The notes below the pieces were generated by a model, which did not search any database, had not been told where the DNA came from, and worked only from the letters and a program-made list of their open reading frames with translations. Both the position numbers and the translations under genes were made by a program. Below, in pieces: positions 22,925 to 33,660 of a DNA stretch of 64,000 nt (positions within the stretch are counted from its first letter, which is position 1; each line of letters starts with the position of its first letter). Source of the DNA: Thamnaconus septentrionalis (Eukaryota > Chordata > Actinopteri > Tetraodontiformes > Monacanthidae); contig CM020511.1 of NCBI GenBank assembly GCA_009823395.1, forward strand, positions 22,046,001-22,110,000, in the 5' to 3' direction.

Positions 22925-24100
22925 TGTATACATGTAGAAAAAAACTGATTTAGGTGGTCAGTGGAAACAGTTTCCAACTAAAATATTTTTTGAGGTTCAG
23001 TTTTTACTTACAGCACAATAAAAACACATAAAATCTCGTTTTCACTGTTCACAATGCAGCCACAGGCATCAGATATTAATTAGCTATCTAGTTAGCCTAC
23101 TTCTCTTTGTTTTTAGGATAGATTTGCTAATATATTCAATGAGGGTTTTTTTTTTTTTTCTTGTCACTAAAGCAGCTGAAATCAAAAATAGATTCTCAAA
23201 CTTGGCCGGACTCCTGCTGGGCTAACAAGCTGCAGCAATATTGTGAATGTTTGTGCGGGCAAAGCCTCGGTCACTTCCTGTTGTTCAGTATCCGGCCAGG
23301 GTCAGCGGGATGTCACATGTGTGGAGACTGAACATTTCTAGCCCTTGTTCACACTGACAACACACTGGCTATGTTTATGTAGTACCATCATTTTATTACG
23401 AGAAGAGATATGTAAATTTTTAAAATAACAAATTTCACTTGTTACCAGAAAGGGTGGAGTGACAACATTTCAAGACAGCAGCTAGAATTTTCCCAGTTGG
23501 AATGTATAAACATTCCAAATTTTTTCTGTTTCTAATTTTTTTTAGCAGATACTTGCTGCTTCTGCAAAACTTGTCATTGCAAAAAGCCATAAATAAATCA
23601 AGAACACTGCATTATTCCAGCTAGCGGCCAATGTTAGCAGTCACTCCCTAAGTTTTATAGTGACATTCTGTATTTTCCTCATCGGTCTGATGAACGGCTG
23701 TATCCCTGCTGACTCCGATGAACAGCAAAGGGTGAAAAAAAAAAAAATATATACACACCTTGAGACATAAATCCCATTATTTCCACTTTAGTTGCCGAGC
23801 AGAAGGAAGTGAGGACATGTCTTCTTTTTTTTCTTCTGCTTTTTCCTCCAGCAGTACAGGTTGCAGTGACCCTTTAAAGCTGCTAGCGGTTAGCGGGAAA
23901 TAGATTCTGTCAAGGAGGGTCGGCCGGCGAGACAGGGCACGACGTCCTGTAGCCCAGAGGTCCTGACAGCCTCCAGGTGTCTCCGAACCTGCGGAAGAAT
24001 AAAGGAAATTTAGCAGAATTTGGAGAGGATGGGTACAAAACGAATAACTGTTTTAGGAAAGAAATAGAATTAAAAAACACAGTACAACTATTGTTATTAT

Positions 24101-24379
24101 TAGGGATGTACTGATACTCGTACTAGTATTGGGTATCGGTGCCGATACTGGGGTTGAGTACTCATACTCATAAAATACGTGCCAATATAACAGTTGTATA
24201 TATATATATGATAATTTAGTTAAATTTGTGTTTGTACTGCAGTGAAAATTGTTACAGTCACCCCATGCTCTAAAAAACCTGTTGAAGAATGTTGATAAAA
24301 TAACTGAAATGTTGAGTCCTGAAATGCAAGTACTCATAATCTACTCGTTCTGTAAAAAAGTGGTATCGGTTTGTCCCTA
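24101..24379. mobile_element. hAT-type MITE
   Basis: Ends TAGGGATGTACTGATAC and GGTATCGGTTTGTCCCTA are inverted repeats of a well-known hAT style. The flanks are AT-rich (TTATTA on both sides), but an exact 8-bp TSD could not be fixed. No coding capacity. Confidence 0.78.
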
Positions 24380-26625
24380 ATTATTAATATTAGATGACTA
24401 CAATAACACACACGCACTGCTTGTTTTCTGACCTCTGACAGAGACAAAACCAACCACTCACTGTACGTAAAGGTGGGCAGAGCCCAGTGGTTCTGATGCC
24501 TGGAGGTTGTGTTCGCTGTCAGCGACGACACCTTTTAGCTTCGGTGACAACATTTGTCAACTGTGGCGTGTTGACAGATTTTTTTTCCAACTGGTGTTTT
24601 AATTTTTATTTTTAACCGGTTTGTAACAATGAAAATTCCAGGCTCCTCCTCCTCCCCTCTTTTGGACAGCCAGTCATTTTATTTTTTTTTGCAACTGTCT
24701 TTAGCCAACCTCTGCTGGCCAGATGACAGAATACAGATTTTTGGCTCCGCCTATCTCCTTTATTCAGTCAGTGAAGGCAAGTTGGCATAAAAGGTTCAGA
24801 AAAAAAAAGGAGGGAAATCTGGGAGGAGATTGAGCTGCATGATGTCGAGGATATGATGAGGATGTGTAGAGGAGTTCTCCCCTTCCTGTGTGAGGTGGCG
24901 GCGACCTGTAGAATTCAAGGATCTCATAGCAGCACAACCCGATCTTCAAAACGCCGCTGCCACTTCGGCTGCCTGCTCACGTGGAATCTGTGGAGCAAAG
25001 TCACGGTGGCGGGCGATGCTGAGTGGATGGAGAGCTCACGAGCGACCTTTATATCAAATCTTTCCTCTCACGGCTCCGCCTCTCCAATCCCTCAACCCCC
25101 CCACCTGGCTGCTCGCCGATCAATATTCAAGTCGGACGCTCATCAGCCATTATTGTGGCAGGGCAAACAGCCCAGGGACTGGGGGAGGAGATGTGGGGAG
25201 TGGGAACAGGGGTGTGCGGAGAGGAGAGGGTGGTAAGTGGTCACATCAGCAAAGTGATGCTCCAGGAGTTGGTGTGTAATTGCAGGCGTGTCTCTTTGCT
25301 AGTGGCTCCACCCACTATTCCCCAGATTTATGGACATCAACTGTTTTTTTTGCAGAAGTCACCCCCAAACAAAAGTGCAGATTTGACCGATTGTCGCACA
25401 TTGAGAGTCGATTTCCGTGAACACAGGATGAGGGATGGACTCCACAGGTTGCGAGGTCTGTTGCTCGTACCTTCCTTGGTAGAGCTTTCCAGCATGATGG
25501 TTGCATTCCACCATTCCGTCCACTCAAATCTTCGACAGCACCTAAAATCCTCTCGGATTTCAGTTTTGTAAAAAGTCCCCCCCTTTTTTTTCCTAACACT
25601 TTGCATTTTTTCATTTATTTGCTTTTTTCAAAAGTGGCCTTTTCCCTCATGGGTATGTTATCTTTGTTTTTTTCTGCAGTGGCTGATTGGAAAAGAGTGA
25701 GAAAGAGAAAGCGAGCTGGAGTACAAACTAATCAAGAAAGTTTGTGAAACAACTCGGTGAGTTTCGACTCACTGTGCGTTTGCAGATCGGCTGTGGTGGT
25801 GGTGGGAGGGGGTGGCGAATTCTTCCGCATGACTCAGCTTCTTAGATTAATTTCTGACGATAACTGCTGAAATTTGCAAACATCTGATTGGCCTGCAGAC
25901 CGAGCTGCGAGCTGGCGAGAGGCTTCTGAGTGGAAGCGCCGCAGCTAGGGGAGGTGACAGGTTGGGTCGGCGTGACAGGAAATGATCAAGAGGGAAGCTT
26001 GGAGGCAGCGCGGCGCTCCGACCAGAACTTCCTCCCATGGCTTCAAAGGCGATGAGAGGAGGAAGAGGAGGAGGAAGAAGAAGGAGGAGGAGGACCAAGG
26101 CTCATATTTAATTCAGCGGCGCCGAGACTCACCCACAGGCAGGAAACTTAACAGGACTTTCTTCATTTTGTTTTCCTGTGCAACAAGCAAATCTCACATA
26201 TCCCAGTCGTCGCTAACACACATGGTGAAAACACATGGAGGGAAATGGAGAGAACAAAGTAATTTGAAGCATCTTCTTTCTTATCTCAACAAGTTTCATC
26301 TACGTTAATCACGTTTGTAATCCTGTCTCTGTAGCTGTAATGTTAGTCAGTATATAGCTAATACTCACCGTAGCTAACATGTCTAGCTATTAAGTCCACC
26401 ATAGCTGTCTAATACTCACCCCAGCTAGCATATGTCTTGTCAGGCAGGGACTCAAGCAGGGATTCACCAATGACCTCTACACAGAGTGACAATTCAATTG
26501 GAAGACATCCTATTTTTTGGCGTTTTGGTTTAACATGTATGGTGTTAGATGTTCAAATAAATAAAAACCTTACAGTAAAAACTTAATTTATGTGAATATT
26601 TCATGTGAAATTTCTTCTTCTTCTT
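24380..26625. other. Unassigned non-coding region
   Basis: The forward frames at 24853-25571 (up to 182 residues) lack any domain I can name and overlap one another; no consistent splice model was seen. A GGA-rich tract lies at 26053-26095. Confidence 0.4.
26334..26440. repeat. Degenerate AGCTAATACTCACC minisatellite
   Basis: About four decayed units of roughly 20-25 bp share TAGCTAATACTCACC and CATAGCT. The same unit recurs at 33549-33660. Confidence 0.6.
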
Positions 26626-28058
26626 TTGCTGCATTATCCGGAGTTGGGTCTCGGGGGCAGAAGCCTCAGCAGAGACACCCAGGCCCTGACTTCCCTGGCC
26701 CTGGTCACCTCTTCCAGCTCATCTGGTGGGACCCCAAGGCGTTCCCAGGCCAGCTGAGAGACATAGTCCCTCCAGCGTGTCCTGGGTCTTCCTTGAGGCC
26801 TCCTCCCGGTGGGACATTGTGACGAAGGTCCGTCACTGAGGACAGACAGTGTCAGGAACTCAGCACACACACACACTCAGCACACATTCATTGTTCCCTC
26901 TGTCTCTGTGGTGAGTGCACGCATTACAGTTTCTTCACATTCAATGGTTTATATCACTCCCTACAGCCATTCTTAAAGAAAACACACAGTCTCTGATTAA
27001 GCATATTTGGTTATTTATTCACGTTCATACTTATTCTGTAGCTATTTGCTGAGGGTCCAATTAACTGCTGTCTCTCTCCTCCAGTCACTAGGTCTGAACA
27101 AGAGCTGCTTTGTATCAGCGCTGTTTATACTAGGCAGGAAGTAGCCATCTGCACAGGTGTGCTAATAAGCGGAAGATACCATGTGCGGTCCGGTAATTTT
27201 CTAATTAACTGTGTGGTGGGTTAATTCTGGGGTTTATTTTTCAGGAGGAGGAAGTAGCTTCCATCTGCATATTGTTTTGAATGTGAGAGCCATGACATAG
27301 AGCCTCTGCTTTTCTTTAATTCTCTTTAATTTGTCATTTTGTTGTTTACCTCTTTCTTGTGGGTGGGTCCAGGGGGAGGAGCTTGGCAGATAAAAGCCGC
27401 TGGCCCACCGGAGTTTGGATAGTGAGGCTGCAGACTAGAGCAGGAGAAAAACCGTGTGCTGCTTAACTTTTTTCCCTTTGTTTCTTTTATCATTTTTGGA
27501 TGTTTGAGTTTTCCTTCACGATTTTTGTGTAAATAAATCACCTCAACCTGCTTTGCGACTCCAGCCAACATTTTGCTCTTGGAAGCTGTAACCCACTTTG
27601 TGACAGACATGCCCGGAACACTGCCCAGGGAGGCGTCCAGGAGGCATCTGAAACAGATGCCCGAGCAACCTCAGCTGGCCCCTCTTGATGCGAAAGAGCA
27701 GCGGCTCTACTCCAAGCTCCTCCCGGGTGACTGAGCTCCTGACCCTGTCCCTAATGGAGCGCCCAGCCACCCTACGGAGGAAGTATTCGCAATCTCGTTC
27801 TTTAGGTCATTACCCAAAGCTCATGACCATAGGTGAGGGCGGGAACGTAGATCGACCGGTAAATCGAGAGCTTCGCCTTTTGGCGTAGCTCCTTCTTCAC
27901 CACGACAGATTGGTACAGCGACCCAGCGACTGCATCACTGCAGACGCAGCACCGATCCGCCTGTCGATCTCACGCTCCATCTTCCCCTCACTCGTGAACA
28001 AGACCCCGAGATACTTGAACTCCTCCACCTGTGGCAGGGCCTCTCCACCAACCCGGCT
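26626..28058 (-). pseudogene. LINE (Rex/RTE-like) 3' end, split by a solo LTR
   Basis: Reverse-strand frames carry VEEFKYLGVLFTSEGKMERE and REIDRRIGAASAVM at the right, then RDRVRSSVTREELGVEPLL and LGHLFQMPPGRLPG. After the 26818-27605 insert come GRPRTRWRDYVSQLAWERLG and LLRLLPPRP at the left. This is the C-terminal end of a LINE very common in teleosts. Several frame changes and a local deletion near 27900 make it dead. A (GAA)n-like tail lies at about 26620. RTE-like (Rex) assignment is from memory of the family and is inference. Confidence 0.8.
26818..27605 (+). mobile_element. Solo LTR inside LINE
   Basis: It begins TGTGACGAAGG and ends ACTTTGTGACA (TG/CA), with a perfect 5-bp TSD, GACAT (26813-26817, 27606-27610). 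The flanking LINE reads continuously when the insert and one TSD copy are removed. A GATAAAAGCC TATA-like box (about 27390) and AAATAAATCACC (about 27530) give forward orientation. At 788 bp with no internal region, it is a solo LTR. The family is different from the two TGTCAGG LTRs. Confidence 0.9.
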
Positions 28059-28063
28059 GACAT

Positions 28064-28352
28064 TTGAATACTTAAATTTATATGTTGTGTATTTGCCAGT
28101 AGATGCCGCCATTTCAGCTGACTTTCCAGGATCCCAGGATGCTTTACAGCGACACGCAAAGCAGCCTTGGATACAGGAGGCTGCGACGGATACAGGTAGC
28201 GCTGCATCCTCCAATTCGGCTAAGAGGAGGGCACATGTGAAGCGCGGGTTTGGAGCATCCCTTGAATTTTGGTGACGCCTTTGTGCAGTGTTATGACATA
28301 ACTGGTCTTCAAATGCTGGCTTCGGAGGATGCAGGCCCTGAATTGAGACACA
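28064..28352. mobile_element. Partial second copy of the 81-650 MITE
   Basis: It matches 350-650 over its length (AATACTTAAATTTATATG; TTCAGCTGACTTTCCAGG; ending CCCTGAATTGAGACACAGC). The left TIR is absent, and the sequence abuts the LINE frame at 28058, implying truncation or a deletion junction. Confidence 0.75.
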
Positions 28353-29510
28353 GCCCAGCCCTGATCGCCTCACCGCTGGGTCGCTCTGCTCTGGTACGTT
28401 GTTGCACGTTCTTGCGCTTTTCATAATTTTCACGGCGGTCATCAACACTGGATTCCCTTCTTTACGCAGTTCTGGCCCCAGGAGCTTCCCTCCCCCTCAT
28501 TGGGAGCACTTCCTGTTGTGTAACTCATCCGGCGTACTGCAGCTGGAGTAATCAGCTGTGGCCAAGATCAGCTGTTCCGCTGCGGTCGCAATTGGTGCCG
28601 CTGGGCACCGAGTACTCCCCCTCCTCACCCTTTGATGGTATGTTGCGGCAAGTTACCGGAATAGTTTATTCTTTTTCTCGCCACTAATGTGTCCTTCTGT
28701 AGTAGGAATAAAGCATAATGTGTGTGCGGTCATTTCGTCCCGTACCACGCTACTGTCGACTAGCCTCTACTGCTTACTGCAGTGTGGTGGCATCCACTCC
28801 ACCTCTCTTCGGTGCTGTCGCCTGCACTTGCAGTTTTGCTTGTCGTACCTTGGGCGGTGCGGTGTGCATATTTTAGCTTTTACAGTACGGATAGACTGAT
28901 TTTTAGAAATACAATTACTTTTGTTTTCTTTGTTTACCGTTTGTTTTGCTTCACGTTTATTTGGATTTGATTATTTTAGTTTCTTTAATCAACGTTTGGT
29001 TTGCTTTGCATGTCCATTTGAGTTTGATTATTTTGTTAGTTTAACTTTTGCTTTGCTCTACATGTTCATTAGTTTTTATTATTTTTGTGTATCAGTTTGT
29101 ATATATATTTGAGATTATTCCTTAGTTGGGCTTCCTAGTTGTGGGTTGTTAATTTCCTTTTGTTATATTTATTTAGTTTGTTTATGTTATGGATATGAGC
29201 ATGTCATGGTATTTTTAACGCATGAGCACGCTGACTACTTGTAGGAACATTTCTGTTGTGTTAAAAAATATTCTATTGTCAAATAAAATGTAGTGATTTT
29301 GTATGCTGGACCCCGTCTCAAGCTCTACTTGGACCGAACTTGTTGTTTTTCTCCGGGTGGAATACCTGAGGTGGCGTTGATTGGCAGCCCATTAATTTAA
29401 TTAATAAATTAATTAATTTTCATACTAGCAATTTTCTATTACAGTTGAAAGCTAATTAAGTAAATTGTGTTATTATACATATCTCTGATTGGCCCTCTCC
29501 CTTTTGCCCC
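28353..29510. other. Unassigned region
   Basis: T-rich with short hydrophobic frames (28687-29112) that look like noise. An AAATAAAATG signal occurs at about 29281. No family recognised. Confidence 0.4.
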
Positions 29511-30288
29511 CATACTGTCAGGTGTTGGTGGATTCAAATGCACGACAACCACTGATGCAATTTAAGAGGTTTATTGAAACGGGGAGGTCGGGCAGTCCAA
29601 GGTCGAGAACCAGTGCAGGCGGTGAGAGAGGCAGGCGAGATCGGCGTCGGGGACGGGCGGAGGTCGATACCAGTGACAGGGTCCAGACGGAGCAGACGAG
29701 GAACGTAGTCAGAGCCGAGCATGGTCATTACCGGGGCATCGGTCCGAGGACGAGGCAGGGGCAGGGTCGGAGACGGGCTGTTGTCAACCGGGGAACGAAG
29801 GATCCAGACGGGGCAGACAAGGGACGTAGTCAGAGTCGGGCAGGGTCGTTACTGTGGGATCGGTCTGAGGACGAGGCGGGGGCAGGGTCGGAGACGGGCT
29901 GTTGTCAACCGGGGAACGAAGGAGTACAACAAGGAGATAGGCGCTGGAGAGCCGAGCAGGGTCGTTACCGGGGAATTGGTCCGAGGACGAGGCGGGGGCA
30001 AGGTCGGAGACGGGCGGTGGTCAACCGGGGAACGAAGGAGTACAACGAGGAGACAGGCGCTGGATCACTGGTGCAATGCAAAACAGATAATCTTAGTGAT
30101 GTTACGAGACGTGCCGAGGCTTCGAAGCGTGTGTCGAGTAATGATGGGGGCGTTTCCGCGAAGCGCGTATCGAGGCTCGCTTCATTTAGGGGAGGAGCCA
30201 AAAATGATGACGTCCGAAGCCTCGCCGCTCGGCTGTACCACGTGATTGCTTCGGGAAGTGGTTCAGTGTTTGGCGCGAGGTTTAACGG

Positions 30289-30296
30289 CTATATAG
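30289..30296 (+). promoter_or_regulatory. TATA box of hAT transposase
   Basis: CTATATAG lies about 170 bp upstream of the transposase ATG and inside the left end of the element, a suitable position for its own promoter. Inference from motif and location. Confidence 0.5.
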
Positions 30297-30461
30297 ACCC
30301 CTCAGGCTCCATTCAAAATGTGGGTTTTTGTAGGAGAGTTGCAGTCAGTTGAGATTTGGAGAGAGTTTGAATTACTAGATTTTGGATAGCGTATAGTTTG
30401 GAGATAGTTTGGAGATAGTTTGGAGAGTTTAGGGAGAGAGTGAGGAGAGGAAGGTGATAGG

Positions 30462-32622
30462 ATGGAGCCAGCGAGGAAGAGGAGGATTTCCCCTGTGTGG
30501 GAACATTTTGATTTGATTTCTCCTAACAAGGTAAGCTAAATCTAAACATTATTACAGACGCATTTAGTTTGCTTATCGAGAACCTTTTTCACGGTTTCTT
30601 AATTTATTCATAGGTGAGGTGTTTACTGTGTTCCAAGGAGTTGGGGTACAATAATAACACCTCATCCATGCTAAGGCATTACCGTGCCTTGCATGAGAAC
30701 AAGGAGGAAACTAGAGCTTCATCTAGCCATGGTAAGTCATAACAATATTACAAAGACACTATCACAGTTTTTCTATGTTTACTTTTGTTTATTGTGCAAA
30801 TAAAGACAAGTAACACTGTATTTATTCTCTTTTAACCAGCCACCAGAAAACAGGAGCTGGATGAAGCTCTTGTCTCCATGGTAGTGAAGGACACTCAGCC
30901 CTTCAGTATTGTGGAAGACGTTGGATTCAGGGCATTTGTGTCCAAACTGGATCCCAATTATGTTCTCCCTACAAGGCAGGTATGTATGGGTGCATGCATG
31001 AAACAAATGAGTTTTTAATTGTATGTCTCACAATTCAAACAAATTCAGCATTGCATATTTTTTCCTTTAGGCTCTGAAGGCCATGGTGGAGGCCAATTAT
31101 GAGTCTGCAAAGGAGAAGGCTAAGGCTACCGTTGAGAAGGTGGCTGCTGTTAGTCTTACTTCTGACATGTGGACATCCATTAACATGGATGCCTACCTGG
31201 CTGTGACATGCCATTTTGTAGCGGAGAACACCAGGCTCAGCTCAGTGCTGTTGGGAGTGCAGGCATTTCCCCAGTCACACACTGCTGAAAATATTGCACG
31301 TGTGAAAGCCTCCCTGATGGAGGAATGGGGAATCGCCAACAAGGTGACATGCATGGTCACTGATGGTGCTCCCAATATGGTGGCCTGTGTGAGAGAGCTG
31401 AAGCTTCGGCACCATATTTGCACAGCACACACACTGAATTTGATCGTCAAGAAGGCACTTGACCAGAACCCTGTGCTCTCTGGCATCCGGGCCAAAGCAA
31501 GGAAGCTGGTTGGCTTCTTCAGAAGCAGCACCACTGCTAAGGTATGGTCATTCCCTTTATTTAAATTTATAATAACACTTATAGTTTGTCTGCGTTCCTG
31601 CTGCAGTGATTTAATGGCCTACTCATCTGTATCTTTAAAGGAGAAGCTTACACAAGTGCAGCTTCATCTGGGGATGGCAAATGTAAAGCTAATGCAAGAA
31701 GTGGAGACCAGATGGAACAGCACTTATTTGATGCTGCAACGTTTGGTGGAGCAAAGGGAGCCAGTAGGTGCAGCGTTAGCTGGGCTCCAGCATGACATCC
31801 CCATGATGACTTCAGACGAATTCAACATTGTTGGAGGGTGCCTCTCTCTGCTGTCTCCCTTCTATGATGCCACTGTAGAGTTGTCGGCTGAGGAAAACGT
31901 GTCTGCCTCCAAAGTTGTGCCCCTAATGAAAATGCTGGAGCAGAACCTTCAGGAGGAAATGGCAAAGCCGGCACCTGCAGTGGCACTGGAAGTGGGAGAC
32001 CAGCTCATCAGGCAACCACGGGAGGCTTCATACTTTGCAGTCGATGAGCATCATGTCTCTTGCTACACTCCTGGACCCACGATTCAAAGTGATTGGATTT
32101 TTCAGTCCAACAAAGGCCAACGAAGCTATAAAGCGACTGACTTCAGAGTGTGCTACTATTATCAGGGCCCAGCAAAGCAGAGAGGAAATCCCCCAGGCTT
32201 CTACCTCTCAAGATGTCACTGGAGGTAATCTATTATTTACTTTGAAATCAGTTATTCCGATGAAAACACTTACTAACATGATCTGTTGTTTCCTCTTAGG
32301 TAGCAAACTGTGGCATCGTTTGGACACCAGTGTCATTGAGGCTCGAAGAACTCAAAATGTCACAGCCGATGCTACTGTAGAGGTCCAGCGGTACCTCTCT
32401 GAGCCCAACATTGAAAGAATGGAAAACCCTCTTGAATACTGGGAGAGGCAAAAACGTCTATACCCAAATCTATATAAACTTGCACTTTCCTTTTTGTGCA
32501 CTCCAGCATCTTCAGTGCCTTGTGAAAGGGTGTTCTCAAAGGCTGGAGAGGTTGTGTCAAAAAAAAGAAATCGTTTAAAACCAAAAACTGTTGAAAAACT
32601 ATTGTTTCTGAACAAAAATTAA
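30462..32622 (+). CDS. hAT transposase (BED finger, RNase-H-like core, hATC), one frameshift
   Basis: I read six exons with GT-AG introns: 30462-30530, 30614-30731, 30840-30979, 31071-31541, 31641-32224 and 32300-32622, stop TAA. The BED finger spans exons 1-2 (VWEHFDLI; CLLCSKELG; MLRHYRALH). The core includes LTSDMWTSINMDAYLAVTCH with the first catalytic Asp, then MVTDGAPNM with the second, and the CTAHTLNLIVKKAL and VETRWNSTYLMLQRL blocks. The hATC dimerisation domain ends it (YWERQKRLYPNLYKLALSFL; SVPCERVFSKAG). A single-base frameshift near 32020-32030 separates exon 5 into two frames; otherwise phases agree. Expected length is about 570 residues. Intron 4 (31542-31640) is 99 nt and open, so it may sometimes be retained. 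Likely recently active but now disabled unless the frameshift is a sequence error. Confidence 0.88.
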
Positions 32623-33243
32623 TAAAACAAATAAAATGTCCCTTGTACATCAATGTCCAAGTTACACAAGCATCTATGCCCTTTTCCAAGTTCCACAAGC
32701 ACTTTCACTGTCATCTGCCTGATTACACCCATGCCATTTTCAGAAAAAAATTGCACAACCTGCCATATTATATTAGCATTTTTGGAAAATTTACACGCAC
32801 AGAATACATTCAAAAAATTTATTATACACATATTATAATTTATGTACAGAAATGATTTGGTCATTCATTTTTTGCAATTCGTAGTCATTCCCAACAGACA
32901 TAACAGACACAAAAAAATCAATGCATCACACATTATGTGGTTCAGACACAGCTTGCCTGTGATTATACACTTGGCCAGTAGGTGGTTTCGTGTGCACATG
33001 AAGCTTTGAGAAATGAACCCTTTCTCGAACCAGTTGGCTCAAGTGGTTCAATGCCTCATGAGGCTTCACCTCACCATCACTAGATAATCTGGCAACTGGG
33101 AAATGTGGGAGACTGGTTAATATAGACAGTGCAGATCAAAGGTGAAGATTGTTGGCTATCAAGATAATAGGGGCAGAATGTTGGCTATGAAGATCATAGG
33201 GGCAGAGTGTTCGCTTGGGGACCTTGGAGACCGTGACACATAC

Positions 33244-33399
33244 AAGCATGAATAAATCAGACAACATATTGTTGTCCTGGATTTACATTTGTGTGCTTAC
33301 ATTATTACAATCAGTTGATAAAACATTGTCATTTACAACTATAAAACCTTTTTTATACTGGGGTAGATCCTGCTGAAATCCTATGTATTAAATGAATAG
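33244..33399. other. Short unassigned spacer
   Basis: AT-rich; no feature seen. Confidence 0.4.
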
Positions 33400-33547
33400 A
33401 AAATCCTTTTGAATTGAAAAAAAAAACAAAACAATTTTGAAACGAGAATCGAGTTGAATGGAGAAAAAAAAAAGATTTAGAATGAAATCGTGACCCCAAG
33501 AATCGATATTGAATCAAAATGTGGGACACTCAAAGATTAGCAGCCCT
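33400..33547. mobile_element. hAT MITE right-end fragment
   Basis: AATCGTGACCCCAAGAATCG-like sequence ends in AAAGATTAGCAGCCCT, the familiar right end of a fish hAT family (TAGGGCTGC on the other strand). No left end was found, so it is truncated. Confidence 0.5.
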
Positions 33548-33548
33548 G

Positions 33549-33660
33549 ATAGCTAGCCAAGACTTGCCACAGCTGGCTAATACTCGCCATAGCTTGCGAA
33601 TACTTGCCACAGCTAGCTAATACTCGCTGCTGCTTGCATGTCTGCCTACCATAGCTTGTT
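33549..33660. repeat. AGCTAATACTCGCC minisatellite
   Basis: About five degenerate 20-21-bp units carry AGCTAGCTAATACTCGC and CCATAGCTTG. Related to 26334-26440. Confidence 0.7.

Larger units (their letters stand above)
20117..24100. other. Mostly unassigned non-coding region
   Basis: It contains a CTCCTC pyrimidine tract (22262-22670) and CT/CA microsatellites. A segment at 21170-21310 resembles, on the reverse strand, the repeat at 63820-63960 (shared ACTTCCTGTTTTATTTT-like core). No gene is recognised; frames in the pyrimidine tract are proline/serine low complexity. Confidence 0.45.
30094..33082 (+). mobile_element. Near-complete autonomous-type hAT transposon
   Basis: Termini TAGTGATG and CATCACTA are exact inverted repeats, and a perfect 8-bp TSD, GATAATCT, flanks it (30086-30093, 33083-33090). 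The 2989-bp element contains a TATA box and a six-exon BED-type transposase gene on the forward strand. Excising it with one TSD copy restores a continuous family A LTR, so the hAT is the younger insertion. Confidence 0.96.
29516..33238 (-). mobile_element. Solo LTR, family A, copy 2 (interrupted by hAT)
   Basis: It starts TGTCAGGTGTTGG and ends GACCGTGACA, with a perfect 5-bp TSD, CATAC (29511-29515, 33239-33243). The LTR itself is 29516-30093 plus 33091-33238, about 726 bp, compared with 633 bp for copy 1. The difference is mainly one extra unit of the roughly 125-bp internal minisatellite (three versus two). AATAAA on the reverse strand (29570-29575) fixes orientation. Confidence 0.9.

Noticed and set aside
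24853..25571. Candidate host exon cluster
   Set aside because: Frames overlap in all phases with no motif and no consistent splice sites.
29489..30352. 287-residue frame, the second longest forward frame
   Set aside because: It crosses the LTR minisatellite and the hAT border, and has no recognisable domain.
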